From contig NZ_CP112881.1 of assembly GCF_026409565.1 (NCBI RefSeq), positions 1,969,501 through 2,033,500 on the forward strand: a stretch of 64,000 bases of DNA, written 5' to 3'. The DNA is from Sneathiella aquimaris. Lineage in GTDB: Bacteria > Pseudomonadota > Alphaproteobacteria > Sneathiellales > Sneathiellaceae. The notes under the pieces were generated by a model. That model was given only the letters and a program-made list of their open reading frames with translations, did no database searches and was not told the DNA's origin. Both the position numbers and the translations under genes were made by a program. Of this stretch, positions 8,265 through 16,336 are shown in pieces; position 1 is the stretch's first letter; the number at the start of each line of letters is the position of its first letter.

Positions 8265-9496
8265 TATCCAAAAAACTCCTGCACTGTTTTAATGGATTGG
8301 ACAAGATGATCCACATCATCGCGATTGTTATACAATGCAAAAGAGGCGCGCGCCGTAGACGGGACATCAAAAAAGTCCATCAGCGGTTGCGCGCAATGAT
8401 GGCCCACCCGAATGGCGACGCCGCTTTGATCCACAATCGTCCCGATATCGTGTGGATGCACCCCTTCCATTGTAAATGAGATAATCGCTGCTTTTTGCTT
8501 GGCTTGCCCGATGATCTTGACAGAATTTAGTTGGGAAAGCTGATCTGTTGCATAGGCCAACAACTTCTGTTCATGCGCCGCAATTGTATCAAATCCGATC
8601 GCGTTGACGTAATTAATCGCGGCTCCAAGACCGATAGCCTGCACAATAGGGGGGGTCCCGGCTTCAAACTTGCTGTGACCCGTTGCATATGTTGTTTTCT
8701 CAAAGGTCACCCGGTTGATCATGTCGCCGCCGCCCTGATAGGGAGGCATTTTTTCCAACCATTCATTTTTAGCATAGAGAACGCCAATGCCGGTGGGGGC
8801 AAAAACCTTGTGGCCCGTGAAGACATAAAAGTCCACGTCCAGCGCCTGGACATCAACTTTCATGTGCGGCATCGCCTGCGAACCATCCAGAAGGACGGGA
8901 ATACCCATGTTATGGGCGGCTTCGATTACCTCTTTGACCGGTACAATAGTACCGATCGCGTTGGAGATATGCGTGATGGCGACAATTTTTGTTTTTGGCG
9001 AAAGGAGCTTGAGATATTCCTCCATCAAAAATTCGCCATTCTGATCAATCGGAACGGCTTTTACGGTTGCACCAACCTTTTCAGCGGCCAGTTGCCACGG
9101 AACGATGTTGGAATGGTGTTCCAGATAGGAAAGCAGGATTTCATCGCCTTCTTTTAGCGCAAGCTGACCATAGGACTGGGCGACCAGATTGATGGCTTCT
9201 GTGGTGTTCTTCGTAAAGATGATTTCATCAAGACTGGTCGCGTTCATGTGGGACCGGACAATTTCCCGTGCCCCTTCATATAACTCAGTCGATTGCTGGC
9301 TTAAATGATGAACACCCCGATGAACATTGGCATAAGTCTTGGCATAGGCATCATGAACGGCGTCCAGAACAGCCTGAGGTTTTTGAGCTGACGCGCCGCT
9401 GTCTAAAAAGGTCAGGCGTTTGCCATGCACTTTTTCGGAAAAAATCGGAAAATCCTGACGAATTCTTTCTACGTCAAATACGGTCATGTCATTCAT
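8264..9496 (-). CDS. sufS: Cysteine desulfurase SufS
   Basis: The product has 410 residues if translated from ATG 9496, which forms an ATGA overlap with the sufD stop; a longer frame to 9523 lies inside sufD and is unlikely. It is a PLP-dependent class V aminotransferase fold with the lysine motif TGHKVFAPTG and the catalytic cysteine C368 in RVGHHCAQP. It removes sulfur from L-cysteine as enzyme persulfide, giving alanine, and hands the sulfur to SufU. The group II desulfurase sequence around the Cys and the neighbouring sufU fit the SUF rather than the ISC pathway. Confidence 0.95.
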   Translation of the reverse strand: MNDMTVFDVERIRQDFPIFSEKVHGKRLTFLDSGASAQKPQAVLDAVHDAYAKTYANVHRGVHHLSQQSTELYEGAREIVRSHMNATSLDEIIFTKNTTEAINLVAQSYGQLALKEGDEILLSYLEHHSNIVPWQLAAEKVGATVKAVPIDQNGEFLMEEYLKLLSPKTKIVAITHISNAIGTIVPVKEVIEAAHNMGIPVLLDGSQAMPHMKVDVQALDVDFYVFTGHKVFAPTGIGVLYAKNEWLEKMPPYQGGGDMINRVTFEKTTYATGHSKFEAGTPPIVQAIGLGAAINYVNAIGFDTIAAHEQKLLAYATDQLSQLNSVKIIGQAKQKAAIISFTMEGVHPHDIGTIVDQSGVAIRVGHHCAQPLMDFFDVPSTARASFALYNNRDDVDHLVQSIKTVQEFFG

Positions 9497-10785
9497 GGCT
9501 TTGCCTGTTCTGTTGTGAGCCAATGTGTTGAAAGGGTTGAAAAATATTCTTTGACCTGTTGGTTCTTAACAGTCTCCAGAACATCTCCCAAAAAGGCCTC
9601 AATCAACATTTTCCGGGCGCGTTCCTCAGAAATTCCGCGCGATTGGAGGTAAAAGAGGGCATCCTCATCCAATTCGCCCGATGTTGCTCCATGACTGCAT
9701 TTCACATCATCTGCAAAAATCTCAAGTTCAGGTTTACAATCTACCGCCGCGTAATCAGACAACAAAAGTGCCTTGCTTAACTGATCGCCCGTCACTTGCT
9801 GGGCATCTTCAGAAATATGAATTTTACCCTGAAAAACACCATGGGATCTGTCGTCCAGAACCCCTTTATATATCTGGCTGCTGGTGTTTTTTGGAACTGT
9901 ATGCTCAGTCAGGGTGGTCGTGTCGGTATGTTGGCTGCCACGCATCAGATAGGCGCCGTTCAGATGGCTTTCCGCGTCTTCCCCGATAATCGTGCTTTTC
10001 AGCTCGTTTCTGGAAATCCGGCCCCCTGTGGACAGGCAAAAATTAGTGTAGTTCGCACCTTTGGCAATTTCACTGTCAATTAACGCCAGATGAAAGGCAT
10101 CAACGCTTTCATTCTGTAGCTTGTAATGTTCCAGCGTTGCCCCTTCGGCCAGGGAAATTCGGGTGACCGGATTGGCAAAATACGCGCCGTCACCCTCATG
10201 TCGTTCCAAAATGGTGAGCGATGCATTCTTGCCCAGCGAAATCAGGTTCCGGCTATGATAGCCTGTATCGGATTTTGCCGAGTTGCGGAATGTAAGAACC
10301 AGTACGGTTTCAGGTGTTGCGCCGTCATCCACATGCAGGGAAAACCCGTCCTGCATATAGGCTGTATTAAGCGCCATAAGGGCCCGGTTTTCATCTTGTT
10401 CCAGATTAAATACGGCCCCCGTTCCCAAACTGCTTGCCAGATTGGATAAGGTAACCCCCTCTGGCAGAGTTGATAAAGAACTTGCTTCCGCAGAAAACTG
10501 GCCATCAATAAAAACCATCTCACAGTCTGATGCAAATTCGCCGTGAAGCGGTGCGAATGTCTGTTTCGCGGCCTGACTGTCATTGGCAGATGGTTTGGTC
10601 AAGGCAGCGAGATTTGTATAGCGCCATTCTTCAATGCGCTTATGCGGGAAGTCCAAACCGGAGAACCGGGTCAGTCCTTCTTTTCGAAGCGCTGTTACAC
10701 TCCGATTATCCGATCCGGGCATCCGGGTAACAGCCTGATCAAACTGATCGATATACTGCTTTGCGAGGGGGGTCAGGTTTTTCAT
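9493..10785 (-). CDS. sufD: Fe-S cluster assembly scaffold subunit SufD
   Basis: The 430-residue protein belongs to the SufB/SufD beta-helix family. The C-terminal half carries GVFQGKIHISEDAQQVTG, the LLLSDYAAVDCKPELEI stretch and the motif CSHGATSGELDEDALFYL with its conserved His. SufD pairs with SufB on a SufC dimer to form the SufBC2D scaffold, and is linked to iron acquisition during cluster assembly. It follows sufC by 35 bp and overlaps sufS by 4 bp. The N-terminal half is variable, as usual for SufD. Confidence 0.94.
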   Translation of the reverse strand: MKNLTPLAKQYIDQFDQAVTRMPGSDNRSVTALRKEGLTRFSGLDFPHKRIEEWRYTNLAALTKPSANDSQAAKQTFAPLHGEFASDCEMVFIDGQFSAEASSLSTLPEGVTLSNLASSLGTGAVFNLEQDENRALMALNTAYMQDGFSLHVDDGATPETVLVLTFRNSAKSDTGYHSRNLISLGKNASLTILERHEGDGAYFANPVTRISLAEGATLEHYKLQNESVDAFHLALIDSEIAKGANYTNFCLSTGGRISRNELKSTIIGEDAESHLNGAYLMRGSQHTDTTTLTEHTVPKNTSSQIYKGVLDDRSHGVFQGKIHISEDAQQVTGDQLSKALLLSDYAAVDCKPELEIFADDVKCSHGATSGELDEDALFYLQSRGISEERARKMLIEAFLGDVLETVKNQQVKEYFSTLSTHWLTTEQAKP

Positions 10786-10820
10786 AATCCTATCCTTGAA
10801 ATTGGGTAGTGAAAAGCAGC

Positions 10821-11564
10821 TTAGGCGGCGCTGATTTCCGTGTACCCTTTCTCCTCAAGTTCCAATGCCAGTGATTTATCGCCGGATTTGACGATTTTTC
10901 CGTCCGCAAGTACATGGACGAAATCCGGAATAATATAATCCAGAAGACGCTGATAGTGGGTGATCACCAGTGCGGACCGTTCCGGGCTGCGTAGACGATT
11001 GACACCATCGGCCGCGACTTTAAGTGCGTCGATATCCAATCCTGAGTCTGTTTCGTCCAGAAGCATCAGGTCAGGCTCCAGTAATGCCATTTGCAGAACT
11101 TCGTTCCTTTTCTTCTCGCCGCCGGAAAAGCCAACATTTACAGCCCGTTTCAGCATGTCATCCTTGATGCCCAGTTCAGTTGTTTTTTCGCGAACAAGTT
11201 TCAGAAACTGCATTGCGTCGAGTTCGTCTTCACCCCTGTATTTTCGTTGGGCGTTGAGGGCTGTTTTCAAGAAGGTGGCAGAGGCAACACCCGGGATTTC
11301 CACAGGATATTGAAACGCCAGAAAAATGCCGCTGCAGGCACGTTCATCAGGATCCATTTCCAAAAGGTCCTGCCCTTTATAATGAACGGAGCCACCGGTC
11401 ACTTCATATCCCTGACGGCCTGATAAAACGTAGGACAGAGTACTTTTACCGGCGCCATTCGGTCCCATGACCGCATGAATTTCGCCTGGATTGATGGTCA
11501 GATTAATCCCTTTCAGGATTTCTTTTCCGCCCACTTCTGCCCGAAGATCTTTAATTTCTAACAT
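10821..11564 (-). CDS. sufC: Fe-S cluster assembly ATPase SufC
   Basis: The 247-residue ABC-type ATPase has Walker [10 protein letters not shown] (about 35-43), signature [11 protein letters not shown] (about 145) and Walker [13 protein letters not shown] (about 165), the last being the SufC form with DETDSGLD. It has no membrane partner; it binds SufB and SufD and drives conformational change of the scaffold. It lies 60 bp downstream of sufB, the widest gap in the operon, and that gap contains a small AT-rich hairpin. Confidence 0.95.
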   Translation of the reverse strand: MLEIKDLRAEVGGKEILKGINLTINPGEIHAVMGPNGAGKSTLSYVLSGRQGYEVTGGSVHYKGQDLLEMDPDERACSGIFLAFQYPVEIPGVASATFLKTALNAQRKYRGEDELDAMQFLKLVREKTTELGIKDDMLKRAVNVGFSGGEKKRNEVLQMALLEPDLMLLDETDSGLDIDALKVAADGVNRLRSPERSALVITHYQRLLDYIIPDFVHVLADGKIVKSGDKSLALELEEKGYTEISAA

Positions 11565-11593
11565 GATCTAGCTCTTTATTTATGACTTTAAAA

Positions 11594-11610
11594 AATACAC
11601 TTAATGTATT
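11594..11610 (-). terminator. AT-rich hairpin between sufB and sufC
   Basis: On the minus strand the spacer carries six-base arms AATACA and TGTATT around a five-base loop, directly followed by a run of T. The stem contains little GC, so it is a weak terminator or RNA processing site at best. Such a site could set the ratio of SufB to the downstream subunits. Inferred from sequence only. Confidence 0.3.
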
Positions 11611-11624
11611 ATTTTTAAATACAA

Positions 11625-13094
11625 TTACCCGACACTGCCTTCGAGGCTAATGCCAACCAGTTTCTGTGCTTCTACTGCAAATTCCATCGGCAGTTTCTGC
11701 AGGACTTCCTTACAAAAACCATTGACGATAAGTGCCATGCTTTCTTCTTCTGAAAGTCCGCGCTGCTGACAGTAAAAAAGTTGTTCTTCACTAACCTTTG
11801 AGGTTGTCGCCTCATGTTCAATCTTGGCTGTACGGCTTTGGTTTTCGATATAGGGCACCGTATGGGCACCGCATTTATCACCGATCAAAAGGCTGTCACA
11901 AACGGTGTGGTTACGGGCGTTTTCTGCCTTGCGCCCCATACGCACCAGTCCGCGGTAGGTGCTTTGTGCGCGACCAGCGGAAATGCCTTTGGAAATGATC
12001 GTGCTGGACGTGTTTTTACCTAGATGGATCATTTTTGTCCCGGTATCCGCCTGTTGAAGATTGTTTGTTATCGCAATCGAATAAAATTCGCCAACAGAAT
12101 TATCGCCCTGCAGAATGCAGGATGGGTATTTCCACGTAATTGCCGACCCCGTTTCAACCTGTGTCCAGGACACTTTGGCATTCACGCCCCGGCAGGCAGC
12201 CCGTTTTGTCACGAAGTTGTAAATCCCGCCAACACCGTTTTCATCGCCCGGATACCAGTTCTGGACCGTCGAGTATTTGATTTCGGCGTTGTCCATAATG
12301 ACCAGTTCAACCACCGCTGCATGCAACTGGTTTTCGTCCCGCATCGGGGCGGTACATCCTTCCAGATAACTTACATAGCTTTCATCGTCAGCTATGATAA
12401 GGGTTCGTTCAAACTGACCGGTCTGCGCCGCATTGATCCTGAAATAGGTGCTCAATTCCATCGGACAGCGAACGCCTTTTGGTATGTAGCAGAAAGAACC
12501 ATCGGTAAAGACAGCAGAATTCAGGGCGGTGAAATAGTTATCCGTATAAGGAACGACAGAGCCAATATATTTCTTCACCAACTCCGGATGGTTTTTAACC
12601 GCCTCAGAGATCGGGCAGAAAATCACGCCTTCTTTTTCAAGGCGTTCCCTGAAAGTCGTGGCCACAGAAACACTGTCAAAAACTGCATCAACCGCCACAT
12701 TGGCAGCGCCTTCAACGCCCGCTAAAACTTCCTGTTCTTTCAGAGGAATACCCAGTTTTGCATAAACTTCCAGCAACTCTGGATCTACTTCATCCAGGCT
12801 TTTCGGTTTATCCTTCGTTTTGGGCGCTGAATAGTAATAGATATCCTGATAATCGATTTCAGGATAATCGACTTTAGCCCAGGTAGGCTCTTCCATTGTC
12901 AGCCAGTGCCGATAGGCCTTCAAACGCCATTCCAGAAGCCATTCAGGCTCTTCTTTCTTGGCTGAAATAAAACGAACGATATCTTCGTTCAATCCTTTAG
13001 GTGCCGTATCTGCTTCAATGTCACTGATAAATCCGTATTTGTATTTTTCAGAGACAGAGGCGACCTGTTCAACAGTTTCTTGGCTAATAGCCAT
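11625..13094 (-). CDS. sufB: Fe-S cluster assembly scaffold subunit SufB
   Basis: The 489-residue protein matches SufB throughout: [15 protein letters not shown] near residue 52, [28 protein letters not shown] with its conserved Cys, [16 protein letters not shown], and [23 protein letters not shown]. The Cys in the last part, with Glu from SufB and His from SufD, forms the cluster site. SufB is the main scaffold on which the nascent Fe-S cluster is built with sulfur from SufS/SufU. It is the first structural gene, 3 bp after the Rrf2 regulator. Confidence 0.96.
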   Translation of the reverse strand: MAISQETVEQVASVSEKYKYGFISDIEADTAPKGLNEDIVRFISAKKEEPEWLLEWRLKAYRHWLTMEEPTWAKVDYPEIDYQDIYYYSAPKTKDKPKSLDEVDPELLEVYAKLGIPLKEQEVLAGVEGAANVAVDAVFDSVSVATTFRERLEKEGVIFCPISEAVKNHPELVKKYIGSVVPYTDNYFTALNSAVFTDGSFCYIPKGVRCPMELSTYFRINAAQTGQFERTLIIADDESYVSYLEGCTAPMRDENQLHAAVVELVIMDNAEIKYSTVQNWYPGDENGVGGIYNFVTKRAACRGVNAKVSWTQVETGSAITWKYPSCILQGDNSVGEFYSIAITNNLQQADTGTKMIHLGKNTSSTIISKGISAGRAQSTYRGLVRMGRKAENARNHTVCDSLLIGDKCGAHTVPYIENQSRTAKIEHEATTSKVSEEQLFYCQQRGLSEEESMALIVNGFCKEVLQKLPMEFAVEAQKLVGISLEGSVG

Positions 13095-13097
13095 GAT

Positions 13098-13571
13098 TTA
13101 CTCCGATACTAAATTGGTGGCAGTGGGCTCAGATCCAGCGCCGACCATTGGGGTAAAAGGTTTTTGGCTGTCCTGACACATATCGGCCAGGGTTACTTCT
13201 TCCATTGCTGTGTTAATAGCGCGATTAATTTTTTCCCAACCGCCACGCATGGGGCAGCAGGTTTCCACCGAGCAGTCGTCATGACTTTCGTCAACACAAG
13301 ACGTTACAGCAACGGGTCCTTCCAGAACGCGAACAATTTCAGCAATGGAAATCTGGTCAGGACGTCTATCTAAACGATATCCACCATGGGCCCCTCTGAT
13401 AGAGGTGAGGAGACTGCTTTTAGCGAGTGCCCGCAAGATCTTTGCAGCAGTCGGTACTTTCAGTCCTGTATAAAGAGACAAATCAGGTGCGGTCAGAATT
13501 CGCCCTTCAATTCGGGCCATTTCTGACATAATCACAACGCCGTAATCTGTCATTTTGCTCAGTTTTATCAT
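13098..13571 (-). CDS. Rrf2-family SUF operon regulator (IscR/SufR-like)
   Basis: The 157-residue protein begins with an Rrf2 winged helix (KMTDYGVVIMSEMAR, VPTAAKILRALAKSSLLTSIRGAHGGYRL). It then has a cysteine cluster that can bind an Fe-S cluster: C92, C100, C105 and C106, with H97 between. Rrf2 regulators of this kind (IscR; the SUF-specific subgroup) sense cluster status and repress or activate the operon they head. The gene is promoter-proximal, directly in front of sufB, and two palindromes lie within 65 bp upstream of its start, consistent with autoregulation. Confidence 0.88.
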   Translation of the reverse strand: MIKLSKMTDYGVVIMSEMARIEGRILTAPDLSLYTGLKVPTAAKILRALAKSSLLTSIRGAHGGYRLDRRPDQISIAEIVRVLEGPVAVTSCVDESHDDCSVETCCPMRGGWEKINRAINTAMEEVTLADMCQDSQKPFTPMVGAGSEPTATNLVSE

Positions 13572-13586
13572 GGTATATTCTATATC

Positions 13587-13600
13587 GTACTAATTTAGTC
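13587..13600 (-). promoter_or_regulatory. Candidate Rrf2/IscR operator, gene-proximal copy
   Basis: In the operon direction the site reads GACTAAATTAGTAC, with perfect arms ACTAA and TTAGT around a central A. It begins 16 bp upstream of the regulator start, where a bound repressor would block RNA polymerase. It shares GAC-Y-AAATT-W-GT with the second copy at 13622-13634. The assignment to the adjacent Rrf2 protein is inferred from position and duplication. Confidence 0.55.
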
Positions 13601-13621
13601 TGATTTCAAGATTTTATAACA

Positions 13622-13634
13622 GACAAATTTGGTC
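13622..13634 (-). promoter_or_regulatory. Candidate Rrf2/IscR operator, distal copy
   Basis: In the operon direction this reads GACCAAATTTGTC, a near-perfect inverted repeat of the same consensus as the proximal copy, with centres about 34 bp apart. An AT-rich stretch between the copies could hold the -10 element. Tandem sites are common in promoters controlled by Rrf2 regulators. Confidence 0.5.
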
Positions 13635-14230
13635 TTGTATATAGGGGAAGGTGTATTTTTGAGCAAGAAAAGAAATACCCTGAAGTGCGATATTCGTTGC
13701 GAATAATACGCATTATCAGGCTCGGTTTTATGAACGATCGGCAGCGGTCCCGCAGGCAGCCTTTATTAGGAATTGAACAAAGGCAGTAATCCGCGATATC
13801 CTCATATTAGATCAATCTTTAGTGATCTTTTTTTGTTTTGTTGGACTTCGTGTCAATGAAAGAAATAGCGCTAAGTCTGCCCCTCCGGACCCTTAAAAAT
13901 GCTTGATCCGTTCTGATCTTTTAACGTGGATTCACATCTTGGGCAGCGCAAGCGGATCTGCTTATCTGTTGTCGTTTCAAACCGGGCTGCTGGATGTCCG
14001 AGCTTAGTACAATCCTGCCATGTTTCGCCTCAGCGAAGGGCCAGTAATTACCACCAGCAGGGATCGTTTTCGAATGAGATTCTGCGACCCGTCGCCTGAT
14101 TTTGTGTCTGTGCCTTTAAATGGGTTTTGTGCATTCGGCACTATTTAATATCGAGGTCCGGACGGGTTCCTGCTGACTTTTGTTTCAGAACATGCCAAGC
14201 TTTCTGAAAATAAAGAAAAGGGGAGCAAAC
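13635..14230. other. Intergenic region upstream of SUF operon and DUF169 gene
   Basis: These nearly 600 bp contain no convincing gene. Around 13735-13830 there is a hairpin-rich, GC-mixed segment ending in an orphan terminator-like stem. The stretch 13840-14160 shows short stop-bounded frames on the minus strand, one with a CPRC motif, but none has a start and length that support a gene. The promoter and a strong Shine-Dalgarno (AGGGGAG) of the DUF169 gene lie at the right end. Confidence 0.4.
13809..13834 (+). terminator. Orphan terminator-like hairpin
   Basis: Six-base arms AGATCA and TGATCT enclose an eight-base loop and are followed by a run of seven T on the plus strand. There is no plus-strand gene upstream, so it may end an unannotated small RNA, or be fortuitous. 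The stem is short and half AT. Confidence 0.35.
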
Positions 14231-15010
14231 ATGAGCGACATTCTTCAAGGCCATTACGACTGGGACAAAATTCTGGATGGATTAACCCGGTATTTGCGTA
14301 TTCGGGCAACGCCCATCGGGATGAAACTGTTTGAGACAGTTGAAGAAATGGAAGCTGTTCCGCGTATTCGCCGTCCGAACTCTATCCATACAGCCGATCA
14401 GATCGTCGGGCAGGCGTGCCGTCTTGGATGGACCGTCGGCGCGACCGCCGAGGATTTTGTAGGCTCTCAATGCGGCGCGGTTTTGGGCCTGCATCCACAA
14501 GATGAAGAGTGGAAGAAAGGCGAGCGCTATGTCGGGGTCTGGTGGGAAAGCGAAGAAGACACCAGAAAACATCAGGAAGCGATGACGGTTGTTCCGTCCG
14601 GCCAATATAAGGCCATGGCAGTGTCGCCTTTGGCTTCTGGCCGGCTTGACCCACCTGATATCTGTATGATTTATGCAACGCCAGCCCAGATGATCTTGTT
14701 CATCAATGGCTTGCAGTGGGCGGGGTATAAGAAGCTCGACTTTTCCTGTGTGGGCGAAAGTTCCTGTGCGGATAGTTGGGGCCGGGCTTTGTCAACGGGC
14801 GAGCCCAGCCTTTCCTTGCCCTGTTTTGCTGAACGTCGGTATGGCGGCGTTATGGAAGACGAATTGCTGATGGCGCTGCCCCCCGCGTATCTTCCGGGTG
14901 TCATAGAAGGACTTGCGAAACTGGACAAAAACGGACTGCGCTACCCGATACCGCCTTATGGTATTCAGAATGATGCGCGAGCTGGCTTAGGTGTTAGTTA
15001 CGGGAAGTAA
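14231..15010 (+). CDS. DUF169 family protein
   Basis: The start is set at ATG 14231, preceded by AGGGGAG; an upstream ATG at 14180 would add 17 residues with no ribosome site. The 259-residue product matches the DUF169 family: TPIGMKLFE near residue 25, CGAVLGL, an FINGLQWAGY segment and a C-terminal part with several Cys (FSCVGESSCADSW, LSLPCFAERRYGG). The function is unknown; conserved cysteines suggest metal or redox binding but do not prove it. It overlaps the convergent HU-like gene by 17 bp. Confidence 0.75.
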   Translation: MSDILQGHYDWDKILDGLTRYLRIRATPIGMKLFETVEEMEAVPRIRRPNSIHTADQIVGQACRLGWTVGATAEDFVGSQCGAVLGLHPQDEEWKKGERYVGVWWESEEDTRKHQEAMTVVPSGQYKAMAVSPLASGRLDPPDICMIYATPAQMILFINGLQWAGYKKLDFSCVGESSCADSWGRALSTGEPSLSLPCFAERRYGGVMEDELLMALPPAYLPGVIEGLAKLDKNGLRYPIPPYGIQNDARAGLGVSYGK

Positions 15011-15509
15011 CGGCCTGTTTCAGATTTTTTCCGGCTTTGAACTGGAGGTCTGCGCCTTTCCCTCGGGCAGGGGGCAGATCTGCTCCAACCACTGTCGTGA
15101 TCTCACGGTTTTGGGCAACAGTAAAGGTGCCAAAGCCTGTCAGGCGGACAGCCTGTCCTTCCGTCAACGCATGGGTGATGGTTTCAAGAGCCGTATCGAC
15201 AACGCGTCGGGCATCTTTAATTGTCATACCGTTTTTTTTAGCAACACTTGTTGCAAGGTCTGCTTTGGTCAAGGGATGGGCGGTCGGCGCAGAGGGAGAC
15301 GGCGCTTTTGCCGGCAATGCCTTGACCATCTCGTCAAGATTAGCGTTGCCGCTTTCTGCTGCCAGCAGAAATTCACCGATTTTGTCGACGCCTTCTTCCG
15401 TGAAGCTCGTTTCCATCGAATTAAAAAACTGCTCTACCGCATTGTCATCAGCGGCATCATATCCATAATTGTGAAGCAGGCACTCTATTACTGTGTTATC
15501 GGTTGGCAT
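14994..15509 (-). CDS. HU-family DNA-binding protein with extra N-terminal acidic domain
   Basis: The product has 171 residues from ATG 15509, one base after the stop of the upstream gene. Residues 1-70 are acidic and helix-rich (DAADDNAVEQFFNSMETSF...) with no family I can name. A Pro/Ala/Ser linker (about 70-80) leads to an HU/IHF domain starting LTKADLATSVAKKNGMTIKDA, with GFGTF and FKAGKNLKQAV. HU is normally about 90 residues. The arm keeps its length, but the DNA-intercalating RNP tip is replaced (VVG). It may bind DNA without the usual bending, with the extra domain mediating interaction or dimer control; that is inference. Confidence 0.78.
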   Translation of the reverse strand: MPTDNTVIECLLHNYGYDAADDNAVEQFFNSMETSFTEEGVDKIGEFLLAAESGNANLDEMVKALPAKAPSPSAPTAHPLTKADLATSVAKKNGMTIKDARRVVDTALETITHALTEGQAVRLTGFGTFTVAQNREITTVVGADLPPARGKGADLQFKAGKNLKQAVTSRN

Positions 15510-15510
15510 T

Positions 15511-16158
15511 TTAACTCTCGCGGTAAATGTCAAATGTCGTCAATGCGACTTCTGACTGGGTCTGATCGAAATACAGATAACGTCCGTCATTCCGATCAGC
15601 GCCGAAGCGCAAAATCTTTACCTCTGACGGAATTTGTTTCATACCCCAGCTTATGTAGGTATTGATCAGCTTTTTTCCACCCCGTCCATCGGCATGTAAC
15701 CAAACGCAGCCATTATGCCCTTTTTTGAGCGATTTTACCAGCGTTGTGTCCAAACTGCCCCGGCCAATAAGGCCAGGAAGCTGTTTTTCCTCGATAAAGG
15801 GGGTCAGTGCCTCTTTAGGGGCGCCGCTTAAGTACCAGACAAATAAAGCCTTTTCCTGATCACCTACCGGAAAACGTTCATCACATAAACACAGGCAGAG
15901 TGACAGAACAACAGTGCCATTTATTCCTTGAGTACAAAGCGCGAAATACTGTGGGTCTTTCTGCGGGTAGGCCCGCCGCATAAAATAAAGGCGCTTCCAG
16001 TTCCAGTCATGATCAGCGCGTTCAGTTTGTGTTGAAATGGAAGGCTGAATATTCTGGTGCCACCAATCAATGTAATTTGAACTGGTAAGTTGTTCGACCC
16101 AAACAGGTTTTTCCTGCGTTGATTTTAATGGCAATTTGCTGATGTAATTTCTTGCCAT
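15511..16158 (-). CDS. Hypothetical protein (possible GNAT-like fold)
   Basis: The product has 215 residues. I do not recognise it securely. It is Trp/Tyr-rich at the N terminus (WVEQLTSSNYIDWWHQNIQ, DWNWKRLYFMRRAYPQ), has a hydrophobic central strand (GTVVLSLCLCLCDE) and a C-terminal part with CVWLHADGRGGKKLINTYISW, which is reminiscent of the cofactor-binding end of GNAT acetyltransferases (residue pattern HADxxGGxxLxxxY). It is two-gene-operonic with the HU-like gene, whose start follows its stop by one base, so the two probably work together. Confidence 0.5.
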   Translation of the reverse strand: MARNYISKLPLKSTQEKPVWVEQLTSSNYIDWWHQNIQPSISTQTERADHDWNWKRLYFMRRAYPQKDPQYFALCTQGINGTVVLSLCLCLCDERFPVGDQEKALFVWYLSGAPKEALTPFIEEKQLPGLIGRGSLDTTLVKSLKKGHNGCVWLHADGRGGKKLINTYISWGMKQIPSEVKILRFGADRNDGRYLYFDQTQSEVALTTFDIYRES

Positions 16159-16336
16159 GTCGATGCAACGCTTCCCGATCCAATTATTTGATATATGATT
16201 GATTGTTCACAGAATATGTTATCGTTACACGGTTGCAGGTTCAATGGGATTTTGTTCACGAAGGGTTTGTTTTTCTGATTTTTTAGACTAAGCTTGGAAA
16301 AAATAAAACAAACGACTTAATTGGTGGGAGAAGACC

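Noticed and set aside
12024-12725. A 233-residue plus-strand frame
   Set aside because: It is the antisense shadow of sufB.
13871-14120. Minus-strand frames with GGNYWPFAEAKHG and IRLRCPRCE that look like pieces of one small zinc-ribbon protein
   Set aside because: Two frames are needed, there is no start or ribosome site and no family I can name; at most a decayed gene.
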